DNA from: an uncultured Alphaproteobacteria bacterium
GTDB lineage: Bacteria > Pseudomonadota > Alphaproteobacteria > RF32 > CAG-239
Assembly: GCA_947588655.1 (NCBI GenBank)
Contig: CANPYS010000007.1
Coordinates: 1 to 57,203 of the forward strand
Length of the DNA: 57,203 bases
Direction: 5' to 3'
The notes beneath the pieces are model-generated. The model was given only the letters and a program-made list of their open reading frames with translations. It ran no database searches and was not told the DNA's origin. Positions within the stretch are counted from its first letter, which is position 1, and each line of letters begins with the position of its first letter. This document shows, piece by piece, positions 44,178 to 52,060 of this stretch. A program made the translations under genes and the position numbers.

Positions 44178-45797
44178 ATGATTAAAACTGTTCAAACCAC
44201 ACCATACACGGATCAAAAAATGGGCACCGCCGGCATCAGAAAAAAAGTAACGGATGTTGTGCGCCAAAATTATGTTGAAAACTTTATCCAAAGCCTGTTT
44301 GACGCCATTGGCGGCGTGAAAGGACAAACTTTTGTGATTGGCGGTGACGGCCGTTTTTATAATGATATTGCCATTCAAAAAATCATCAAAATTGCCGCGG
44401 CAAACGGTATGAAAAAACTCATCATCGGGCAAAACGGCTATATGTCAACGCCGGCAAGCTCCAACGTTTTGCTCAAAAATCATGCCGACGGCGGCTTAGT
44501 GCTTTCCGCCTCGCATAACCCTGGTGGCGAAAAAGGCGATTTCGGCATCAAATACGCCACCAAAAGCGGCGGACAATGCTCCTCACAAATCAGCGATGCG
44601 ATTTATGCCAAAAGCAAGGAAATCACATCTTTCAAGATTGAAGATGCGCCCGATGTTAACTTGAAAAACATCGGTGTGCAAAAACTCGGCAACATGGAAA
44701 TTGAAATCATTGACCCGATTGTTGATTATGTTGAGATGATGCAAAACATTTTTGACTTTGAGGCCATTAAAAAACTTTTCAAATCAGGCTTTACCATGTG
44801 CTTTGACGCGATGAACGCTGTCACAGGTCCTTATGCGATTCGCATTTTTGAAGAAATTTTGGGCGCGCCCAAAGGCTCTGTCAAAAACTTTACGCCAAAG
44901 CCTGATTTTGGCGGGCTTCACCCTGATCCGAACCTGATTTATGCCAAAGAGCTGGTTGACTTAATGTATTCTGATCACGCGCCGGATTTTGGAGCGGCAA
45001 ATGACGGCGACGGCGACCGTAATATGATTTTGGGACGCAAATTTTTTGTAACCCCGAGTGATAATTTAGCCCTTTTGACCGATAATTACAAACTTATTCC
45101 GGCTTATAAAAACGGCATTTACGGCGTGGCAAAATCGGCGGCGACTTCAACGGCGGTGTGCCGTGTGGCAAAAGCTTTAAATGTGGATTGCTATGAAGTG
45201 CCGACAGGCTGGAAATATTTTTGCAATTTAATGGATTCTAAGCGCATCACATTTTGCGGCGAAGAAAGCTTTGGCGCAGGTTCAAGCCACATTCGTGAAA
45301 AAGACGGCATTTGGGCTGTTTTATTCTGGCTTAATATTTTAGCCGTCACAGGCAAAACGGTGGAAGAAGTCGTCCGCGATTTTTGGGAAAAATACGGCCG
45401 GAGCTATTATTTGCGCTTTGACTTTGAGGGCATTGACACAACCGTCGCCGATAAGCTGATGGCAGATTTAGAAACAAAACTCCCAACCTTAAAAGGCAAA
45501 GATTTTAACGGTTACAAAATTTCCGAGGCAGGCGCCTTCATTTATCACGACCCTGTGGACGGCTCAAGCACCAAAAACGGCTTGGTCGCACGGTTTGAAA
45601 ACGGCGCGCGGATTGTTTACCGCCTTTCAGGCACAGGCACAAACGGCGCAACGCTTCGTGTTTATTTAGAAGTTTTTGAAAAATCAAACTTTGATGCCGA
45701 ACCGAAAAAAATGTTAGAACACCTTGCCGAAGTTGCCTTTGAAATTGCAGAAATTAAAGCGCGCACGGGCAAAACAAAAGCGGATGTCATCACATAA
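44178..45797 (+). CDS. pgm: Phosphoglucomutase (alpha-D-glucose)
   Basis: This 539-residue enzyme interconverts glucose 1-phosphate and glucose 6-phosphate, supplying glycan precursors. The phosphoserine loop SASHNPGGEKGDFG carries the catalytic serine. The metal loop is DGDGDRN, and the sugar-binding loop GEESFGAGS is intact. I chose the ATG at 44178, with AAGGAG 8 bases upstream (a GTG three codons earlier overlaps the ribosome site). The stop lies 13 bases before cckA. Confidence 0.92.
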   Translation: MIKTVQTTPYTDQKMGTAGIRKKVTDVVRQNYVENFIQSLFDAIGGVKGQTFVIGGDGRFYNDIAIQKIIKIAAANGMKKLIIGQNGYMSTPASSNVLLKNHADGGLVLSASHNPGGEKGDFGIKYATKSGGQCSSQISDAIYAKSKEITSFKIEDAPDVNLKNIGVQKLGNMEIEIIDPIVDYVEMMQNIFDFEAIKKLFKSGFTMCFDAMNAVTGPYAIRIFEEILGAPKGSVKNFTPKPDFGGLHPDPNLIYAKELVDLMYSDHAPDFGAANDGDGDRNMILGRKFFVTPSDNLALLTDNYKLIPAYKNGIYGVAKSAATSTAVCRVAKALNVDCYEVPTGWKYFCNLMDSKRITFCGEESFGAGSSHIREKDGIWAVLFWLNILAVTGKTVEEVVRDFWEKYGRSYYLRFDFEGIDTTVADKLMADLETKLPTLKGKDFNGYKISEAGAFIYHDPVDGSSTKNGLVARFENGARIVYRLSGTGTNGATLRVYLEVFEKSNFDAEPKKMLEHLAEVAFEIAEIKARTGKTKADVIT

Positions 45798-45810
45798 AAA
45801 GGCTATAAAA

Positions 45811-48399
45811 ATGCAAAAGCAAAACACGCCCGATAGGCCTTATCAGCAATTACAATCTACACTTATTGCCTTAGTGTATGTTTTGATTGCGCTATGCATA
45901 AACTTGCTTTTGTTTTTTGTTTTTCCGCAATATTCGCTCGCGCTTGGTTTAGGCGTTTTGTTTATTACGGCTTTATCAGTCATTTTAACGATTCGCACCT
46001 TAAGCGTGAGTGAAACAGCTATTGCTTACGGCGGTTTTGTACATGAAATGATGCAAAGCAATGACGTTATCAAACGTATTGAAGACGCGCTTGATAACCC
46101 TTTAATTGAAAACGTGCCGTCCGAGCAATTTTTTCAAGATTCGCCGAGCGTTATGTCAAAACTGCGTTCTATGTTGATTGAAAACGAAGATTCTTTTGGG
46201 TTTAAGCGCTTAGAAGAAGCACACCGCCACTTAAGGGAAGAAACGGTTGAGCTAAATCTTTATAACCACGGACAAGTACAATGGTTCAACGTTCATTTTA
46301 AGCCTGTTTCACTTAAGAAGACGGAGATTTTTGAAGAAGAATATTCCATTGAAAAGATCAAACGCGAAACATATTTTTTGTGGACGCTAAAAGACATCAC
46401 GGCGCAAAAAAACATGGAGCAGATTTTTGAAGAAGAACGACGCAATTTAAATAACTTTATTCAAAATATGCCCATTGGCATTTATATAACTGATTCCAAG
46501 GGCAACATTGAATACGCCAACGAAACTTTTGCGCAACAGCTTTTAGCCTCACGCGATGAAATTTTGGGTCAAAACATTGCAAAGTGGAACACCTCTGAAC
46601 ACCCCTTAGAGACCTTTAAAGGTTTTGGAATTTTTCAAACTCAAAGCGGCACAAAAGAAAATTTTTACCTGATTCAAAACATTTTCAAAGAAAATGATGA
46701 ATTAAAAATCAAAGGTTACACGCTTCAAGAACTGCCTGACGGCATGGAAGTTTTGGAAAGCTTAAACGATTCGCTTGATAAAATAAATTGGTTGTTCAGA
46801 TATGCACCCACAGGCATTTTATTTATCAATCATCAAAAGCAAATAGAAAAAGCCAACGCCAAAGCCGCCGAAATTTTGGGGACTACGCTCAAAGATTTAC
46901 AAGAGCAAAACTTATCGCATTATTTTCAAGACACAACCTTAAAGCTTTTGGAAGATTTAGATTCGCGTTATGAAAAATCTGCTCAGAAAAGCAAAGAACT
47001 ACACAAAATTGAATCGCGGCTTAAAAATAATAAAATCGTGCGCATCATCACAGCACCCCAACAGCACAAACACACGAAAGCGCAAACCTATGACGGGCTT
47101 ATTTTATACTTAACAGACGCCACCGAGCAAAAAGATTTAGAGCTTAAGTTTGCGCAAGCACAAAAAATGCAAGCTATGGGGCAATTGGCCGGCGGTGTAG
47201 CGCATGACTTTAACAATCTGCTGACCGCTATGATTGGTTTTTGTGATTTGTTGCTCCAACGGCACAGCATCGGCGATCCCTCTTATGCCGATTTAACGCA
47301 AATTAAACAAACAGCGATTCGCGCGACCAGACTTGTCCGCCAACTTTTGGCTTTTTCGCGGCAACAGCCCTTAAAGCCTGAGCTGATTGATGTGACTGAA
47401 AACTTTATGGATTTAAGCCAAATGCTCAAACGCATTTTAGGCGGGCAAATTCAGCTTGAATTTCAACATGGCTCGGATTTAGGTTACATCAGAGTTGATC
47501 CCGTACAATTTTCGCAAGTCATTATCAATTTAGCCGTAAACGCTAAAGACGCGATGGAGGGCAAAGGCAAGCTCAGCATATCCACCTATGCCGAAACTTT
47601 GCGCGAACCTTATCAATTTGGCGCTGACATCATCGCGCCTGGCGAGTTTGTGGTTATTAACGTGACCGATACAGGTTGTGGCATTCCGCCCGAAAACTTA
47701 AACCGCATTTTTGAGCCGTTTTTCTCTACCAAAGAAAATGTTGTTGGCTCCGGAACAGGCTTAGGCTTAGCAATGGTTTACGGCATTGTTCGCCAAACGG
47801 AAGGTTTTATTAAAGTTCAAAGCACGCTTAAAAAAGGCACAACGTTTTCCATTCATTTGCCACGGTTTACTTCTAAAGATGTGCCTGAAGCCGAAAAGCC
47901 ACAATCTACCGAATCTCCACAAACACCGCTTTTGACCTCGCTCAATGCCCAAAACGGCAAACTGATTTTAGGGTTAAACGTTTCTAAAATAGATCATAGC
48001 TTTGTTTTAACTGATAACTTACACAAAACCAAAATCTTGTTTGTTGAAGATGAAGATTCCGTCCGCACTTTCGCTGTTCGGGCGCTTAAAAAGAAAGGCT
48101 TTGACGTCTGCGCTTGTGAAAACGCTGAAGCCGCTTTAGAGCTATTAGAAAAAGATAAAAACTTTGATTTGCTCATCACCGATATGATGATGCAAGGGCT
48201 AAATGGTGTGGAGTTAGCAAAAAAGGTCATTCAGCAAATTCCAAATATCAAAGTCATTGTTTCATCAGGCTATTCGGAAGAGATTTTCCGGCACGAGATA
48301 AAAGATTGCGCCGACTTTGGGTTTATTGCCAAGCCTTATAGTTTGGGCGACTTAACCAAGAAAGTACAAACCACCTTGGAAGGAGAGTCACAAACATGA
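45811..48399 (+). CDS. cckA: CckA-type hybrid histidine kinase
   Basis: This 862-residue cell-cycle kinase/phosphatase has two N-terminal membrane helices (about 15-60). PAS-like regions span about 80-440. HisKA carries the phosphorylated His465 (GQLAGGVAHDFNNLL), followed by an ATPase domain (NLAVNAKDAM, DTGCGIPP, GSGTGLGLAMV). A receiver domain with Asp791 (LLITDMMMQG) forms the C-terminus. The CckA order and the HisKA sequence are diagnostic. CckA phosphorylates CtrA and CpdR via ChpT and is controlled by DivL. I chose the ATG at 45811, 13 bases after the pgm stop with AAGG upstream. The hdaA gene overlaps its end by 4 bases. Confidence 0.9.
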   Translation: MQKQNTPDRPYQQLQSTLIALVYVLIALCINLLLFFVFPQYSLALGLGVLFITALSVILTIRTLSVSETAIAYGGFVHEMMQSNDVIKRIEDALDNPLIENVPSEQFFQDSPSVMSKLRSMLIENEDSFGFKRLEEAHRHLREETVELNLYNHGQVQWFNVHFKPVSLKKTEIFEEEYSIEKIKRETYFLWTLKDITAQKNMEQIFEEERRNLNNFIQNMPIGIYITDSKGNIEYANETFAQQLLASRDEILGQNIAKWNTSEHPLETFKGFGIFQTQSGTKENFYLIQNIFKENDELKIKGYTLQELPDGMEVLESLNDSLDKINWLFRYAPTGILFINHQKQIEKANAKAAEILGTTLKDLQEQNLSHYFQDTTLKLLEDLDSRYEKSAQKSKELHKIESRLKNNKIVRIITAPQQHKHTKAQTYDGLILYLTDATEQKDLELKFAQAQKMQAMGQLAGGVAHDFNNLLTAMIGFCDLLLQRHSIGDPSYADLTQIKQTAIRATRLVRQLLAFSRQQPLKPELIDVTENFMDLSQMLKRILGGQIQLEFQHGSDLGYIRVDPVQFSQVIINLAVNAKDAMEGKGKLSISTYAETLREPYQFGADIIAPGEFVVINVTDTGCGIPPENLNRIFEPFFSTKENVVGSGTGLGLAMVYGIVRQTEGFIKVQSTLKKGTTFSIHLPRFTSKDVPEAEKPQSTESPQTPLLTSLNAQNGKLILGLNVSKIDHSFVLTDNLHKTKILFVEDEDSVRTFAVRALKKKGFDVCACENAEAALELLEKDKNFDLLITDMMMQGLNGVELAKKVIQQIPNIKVIVSSGYSEEIFRHEIKDCADFGFIAKPYSLGDLTKKVQTTLEGESQT

Positions 48400-49121
48400 T
48401 TAAGCCTGCCGATCAGCTTTTCTTTAAGTTTGAGAACAGCCCCGACTATTCGCGCGAAGATTTTATGCCTTCAAAGTGCAATGAAGAGGCTTTACGCGCG
48501 GTAGAATCTTGGCCGAATTGGTCGTTTTTTGCCTTGGCATTATACGGACCATCAGGTTGTGGCAAAACGCATTTAGCGCATATTTTTGCCTCCAAAGTAC
48601 AACAAAGCTTGCAAAAACCTGTTCGCGTTTCAATTTTGCAAACAGCGCAGATTAACCTTAAAAAAATTGACCGCATTTATGCTGAAAATCCTTGCTTGGT
48701 GATTGATAATTTAACCCAAGTTGTTGACAATGAGGCGCTTTTTCATTTGTTCAATATGTACCAAAACAGTGGCGGTTATTTGCTGATAACTTCAGAAGAA
48801 GCTTTGGCGCGTATGCGTTTTAAGTTGCCTGATTTACAATCACGCTTAAAACTCATACCAAGCATTGCCATTGGCGAACCTGATGATGAAATGCTTTCAG
48901 CCCTTATTGTTAAGCTCTTTTTTGATAGACAGATGACAATTTCGCAAGAAGTTTTAAATTACATTTTGCAAAATATGCAACGTTCATTTGCTTACGCGCG
49001 CAAGCTTGTCGCCGAAACAGATGCTATTTCTTTGGCAAGACAACGCGCCGTCAGCATTCCAATAATCAAAGAAGCGATGAGCATTATCAACAGTAATATT
49101 CAGCCAGATTTTTTCAAATAA
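48396..49121 (+). CDS. hdaA: HdaA/DnaA-like ATPase
   Basis: This 241-residue protein has the DnaA AAA+ domain without the DNA-binding domain. Walker A is GPSGCGKTH (about 50-58) and Walker B is LVIDNL near 100. HdaA stimulates ATP hydrolysis by DnaA with the clamp after initiation. The sequence fits HdaA better than DnaA because of its length. It is coupled to cckA (4-base overlap), a neighbour pair seen in alphaproteobacteria. It stops 3 bases before the convergent methyltransferase gene. Confidence 0.9.
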   Translation: MIKPADQLFFKFENSPDYSREDFMPSKCNEEALRAVESWPNWSFFALALYGPSGCGKTHLAHIFASKVQQSLQKPVRVSILQTAQINLKKIDRIYAENPCLVIDNLTQVVDNEALFHLFNMYQNSGGYLLITSEEALARMRFKLPDLQSRLKLIPSIAIGEPDDEMLSALIVKLFFDRQMTISQEVLNYILQNMQRSFAYARKLVAETDAISLARQRAVSIPIIKEAMSIINSNIQPDFFK

Positions 49122-49124
49122 AAC

Positions 49125-50042
49125 TCAAAAATTGCGATATTTAAACACGCCGTTTTCATAACCTTGAATAGATTTATCTGTTTCAGCATTTTCAAGGCGT
49201 TTAAGAGCATAAGCGACATATTCTTTTTCGCGTTCAATACCAATAAAATGACGCCGCAATTTTTTAGCCGTCACCGCTGTTGTGCCTGAACCACAGAATG
49301 GGTCAAAAACAACATCGCCCTCATGGCTAGATGCTAAAATAAGTTTTGCAATTAATTTTTCGGGTTTTTGCGTTGGATGCGGTGTATTTTCAGACATTGA
49401 CCAAAATGGAATAGAAATATCTGTCCATATATTAGACGGCGCCGTCAAGCGAAATTTACCGCCCTGATGTTCGCCCCAATCTTTCGGCTTACCATTTTCA
49501 TCGCGATAAGGCGCGCGAACCGGCCGCATCATTTTAACATCGTCAAGGTTAAAAGTATAACTTTCCCCTTTTGTTAAAAACCAAATATCTTCCAAGCAAT
49601 TTTTCCAATTATTCCGTGCGCCGCGCCCTTTATCTCTTTCCCAAGAAATGCGGTTTTGCAACATCAAATACTTTGCCGCCACAGGTGCAACGACAAGCGA
49701 ACTTTTCCAATCAGCGCAAATATAAACAGAGGCATTATCTTTTAACAACCTAAGTGTTTTTTTAAGCCACTTATCAAGCCACTTAGCATAAGCGCGATTA
49801 TCCATAGCCTTAAAAGTTTTACCCGAAAAAACTTTCGTCAGATTATAAGGCGGATCAACAATCATTAAATCAACCGATTTTTCAGGCAAATAATCAAGCG
49901 CCTTAAAGGTATCTTGCCAAATAATGGAATCCAAAACCACATCTAAAGGCTGCGCCGACTTCAGTTGTAATGCTTTTGCCGCCAATTTAGAAATTTGACG
50001 GGCATTTAGCTCAAGTGTTCGGTTTCGGGGCGCTTTCGGCAC
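49125..50042 (-). CDS. Beta-class DNA methyltransferase, orphan
   Basis: This 305-residue methyltransferase has the catalytic DPPYNL (residues 63-68) preceding the AdoMet motif FDPFCGSGTT near residue 252, the order of beta-class enzymes. HPTQKPEKL is also present. The C-terminal domain that marks CcrM is missing and the sequence does not look like CcrM. No restriction enzyme is adjacent. The GTG start overlaps the HPr stop by one base, so it belongs to the PTS operon. Target sequence unknown. It may modify adenine or cytosine. Confidence 0.88.
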   Translation of the reverse strand: MPKAPRNRTLELNARQISKLAAKALQLKSAQPLDVVLDSIIWQDTFKALDYLPEKSVDLMIVDPPYNLTKVFSGKTFKAMDNRAYAKWLDKWLKKTLRLLKDNASVYICADWKSSLVVAPVAAKYLMLQNRISWERDKGRGARNNWKNCLEDIWFLTKGESYTFNLDDVKMMRPVRAPYRDENGKPKDWGEHQGGKFRLTAPSNIWTDISIPFWSMSENTPHPTQKPEKLIAKLILASSHEGDVVFDPFCGSGTTAVTAKKLRRHFIGIEREKEYVAYALKRLENAETDKSIQGYENGVFKYRNF

Positions 50043-50320
50043 TATTCTTCCCCAAACTTTGAACCGACAAGCAACGTCAAGGCATCAAGCGCTTCTTTGG
50101 CTTGTTTGCCACCAACTTTAACATGAATAGATGTTCCTTTAGAGGCAGCAAGCATCATCAAACCCATAATAGAAGTGCCACTCACACATTGCCCCAAGCG
50201 CTCCACTTCAACTTCAGCATCCAAATTTTCAATAGCTTTCACAAAAGCGGCAGCGGCACGCGCATGCAACCCTTTTTGATTAAGAATTTCCAAATCAGCT
50301 TCAAGCAGTTGTTCCGTCAT
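50042..50320 (-). CDS. Phosphocarrier protein HPr
   Basis: This 92-residue HPr has H19 in LHARAAAAF, the PEP-dependent phosphorylation site, and S50 in SGTSIMGLMML, the regulatory serine. HprK is not in the window. With EIIA(Man) next door it forms the alphaproteobacterial regulatory PTS, which senses phosphorylation state rather than importing sugar. Its start overlaps the EIIA gene end by 4 bases. Confidence 0.93.
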   Translation of the reverse strand: MTEQLLEADLEILNQKGLHARAAAAFVKAIENLDAEVEVERLGQCVSGTSIMGLMMLAASKGTSIHVKVGGKQAKEALDALTLLVGSKFGEE

Positions 50321-50721
50321 TTTTTCTGCCCCAAAATTTCAGAAGCGATATGAATATATTTTTTACCAGCTTCCTGCGCGCCCAACACAGCGTCTTTCAA
50401 GCCACATTCCTTGCGTAACGAGGCAAGTTTAATCAACATAGGCAGATTAACGCCGGCCAAAATTTCAACCGGTGACTTATCCATAATAGAAATAGCCAAA
50501 TTAGAAGGTGTGCCGCCAAACATATCGGTCATCACAATCACGCCTTCGCCGGTATCCACATGCTTAACTTTATCCAAAATTTCCGCACGGCGACTTTCCA
50601 TATCATCTTCAGGCCCAATGCAAACCGTCCCAATTTGACTTTGTTTGCCCACGACATGTTGCATAGCCGACAAAAACTCGTCAGCCAAGCGTCCGTGCGT
50701 TACTAAAACCAAACCTATCAT
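50317..50721 (-). CDS. PTS mannose-type EIIA domain protein
   Basis: This 134-residue EIIA of the mannose family has H9 in LVTHGRLA, the phosphorylation site, and MTDMFGGTPSN, which completes the active-site region. No EIIB/C/D genes are nearby, so it likely receives phosphate from HPr for regulation. I chose the ATG at 50721. A TTG seven codons earlier exists but lies inside the upstream gene. Its start overlaps the 139-residue gene end by 4 bases (ATGA). Confidence 0.9.
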   Translation of the reverse strand: MIGLVLVTHGRLADEFLSAMQHVVGKQSQIGTVCIGPEDDMESRRAEILDKVKHVDTGEGVIVMTDMFGGTPSNLAISIMDKSPVEILAGVNLPMLIKLASLRKECGLKDAVLGAQEAGKKYIHIASEILGQKK

Positions 50722-51137
50722 GCTTTGTGTCCGCCTGTCCAACTTTTAACTGTACCAAAAGATTCAATAACTTCAGCGCGACTTTTAGCTTTCACGAGTT
50801 CATCAGCGCGTGTTTGCCGTCCGTTAAAGACAATCTCTTCCACATTATCAACCGGGACGCCATAAACTCTTTGAACAACATCGCCCAAAAGTTCCACAAT
50901 CATCACAAACTCGGATTCGGCTAAAACATTTCTAGTTTCAGCGTCAATATTATCTAAGCGGACGGCCAAACGTTCATCCCGACGCAACAATGCAGTTTGT
51001 TTACCGTCAAAAGCCAACGTTGGATTAACCGGCGTCCCCGGCCGAGCATCAATAAAAATAGCAAGCTCGCCGTATTTGTTTTGAATAATCTCATAAAAAT
51101 CCTGTTTTTCAACGAGAGTATAATACTGATTTTCCAT
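50718..51137 (-). CDS. Hypothetical protein heading the PTS operon
   Basis: This 139-residue cytoplasmic protein has no signal peptide. It has mixed strand/helix composition, with features such as FIDARPGTPVNPTLAFDG, LLRRDERLAVRLDNID and VYGVPVDNVEEIVFNG. I do not recognise the family. It overlaps the EIIA gene by 4 bases and is the first gene after a consensus promoter, so it is probably functionally linked to the regulatory PTS. The ribosome site GAGGAAA is good. Confidence 0.7.
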   Translation of the reverse strand: MENQYYTLVEKQDFYEIIQNKYGELAIFIDARPGTPVNPTLAFDGKQTALLRRDERLAVRLDNIDAETRNVLAESEFVMIVELLGDVVQRVYGVPVDNVEEIVFNGRQTRADELVKAKSRAEVIESFGTVKSWTGGHKA

Positions 51138-51172
51138 AAATTTCCTCTTTCATGTTACAAGTTGATAAAGGT

Positions 51173-51201
51173 ATTATAAAACAATCTCTCAAGACTGTCA
51201 A
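51173..51201 (-). promoter_or_regulatory. Consensus sigma-70 promoter of the PTS-methyltransferase operon
   Basis: On the reverse strand, TTGACA (51201-51196) and TATAAT (51178-51173) match the consensus exactly, with a 17-base spacer. It lies 35 bases upstream of the first gene start. Confidence 0.85.
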
Positions 51202-51214
51202 TTTAAGAGTTTTT

Positions 51215-52051
51215 TTATCGGCTTAAATTATCATCACGTTGCGCCATGGGCTTTGTTGGTCTTTGTTCTTGCTGTGTTTTATTTGTTTTTTGCGTTTTTG
51301 CAACTTTCTTTTTAAGCTTTGTTTTTTGAATATCTTGCCCTGATTTTTCCAAAATCAGCTCTGCAATAGACTTTTCATCTGTTTTTCTTTCGCCAACGCG
51401 CACAATATCCTTTACATCAAGCTCTTTTAGGGCTTTGTCACCGGCGGTTTGTTGAATTTGCCGAACCCCTTTAACAAAAGGTTTTATTTTCTCGCCTTGA
51501 ACTTTTCCTTTCAGGCTAAAATGTTGACGAGCCTCTTTTTGAACCAGATTTTTCTTCATTTTTTCAGGATCATAAACGGTTTGTTGCAAACTTTGCGCGG
51601 CGGCCTTACGCGAAACAGCGACAAGCCCCATATCCTTCACAAGTTTATTAGCTGTGCGCAAAGCCTCAAGGCGACCTGTTTCTTGTTGCATATTGGTTTG
51701 CTTAAGCGTATTTTTTTGCATAAACAGATTTTTTTCAGCTTCATTGAGTGACTGATACATCAAATGTTCGTCCTCTAAAAGCCGGATAGGAACATAAGTG
51801 CCGTTTTCCTCATCATCTTCATCAAAAGCGTCTTTAATTTTAGCTGGGATTTTACCTAGCGGCAAAATTTTTGTTGGCTTTTGCAAAATTTTCTTTTGTT
51901 CTTTTTGGTTTTGCTTGGCGCGATACTGCTCAGCCGCAAGCGTATTATGTTTTAAGGTCAAACGCTCCTGAAAATCAAAGCCCGACTTTTTCCAATCAAA
52001 GCTTGCTTCTTCTTCCGTTTGTTGTTGTAAATCAGTTTCGTCTTTCGTCAT
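51215..52051 (-). CDS. Hypothetical charged coiled-coil-like protein
   Basis: This 278-residue very hydrophilic protein, rich in Lys, Gln and Glu, has no signal peptide or membrane segment. It has few strands and several predicted coiled-coil stretches. The C-terminus is Lys/Thr/Gln-rich and probably disordered. I do not recognise it. It starts 9 bases after the PAS protein gene stop, so both are in one transcript. It could be a scaffold or partner of the PAS protein. Confidence 0.65.
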   Translation of the reverse strand: MTKDETDLQQQTEEEASFDWKKSGFDFQERLTLKHNTLAAEQYRAKQNQKEQKKILQKPTKILPLGKIPAKIKDAFDEDDEENGTYVPIRLLEDEHLMYQSLNEAEKNLFMQKNTLKQTNMQQETGRLEALRTANKLVKDMGLVAVSRKAAAQSLQQTVYDPEKMKKNLVQKEARQHFSLKGKVQGEKIKPFVKGVRQIQQTAGDKALKELDVKDIVRVGERKTDEKSIAELILEKSGQDIQKTKLKKKVAKTQKTNKTQQEQRPTKPMAQRDDNLSR

Positions 52052-52060
52052 ATCGGTATC

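Noticed and set aside
49125-50042. CcrM (GANTC methyltransferase)
   Set aside because: The cell-cycle neighbourhood suggested it, but the protein lacks the C-terminal CcrM domain and its central part differs from CcrM. I call it an orphan beta-class enzyme.
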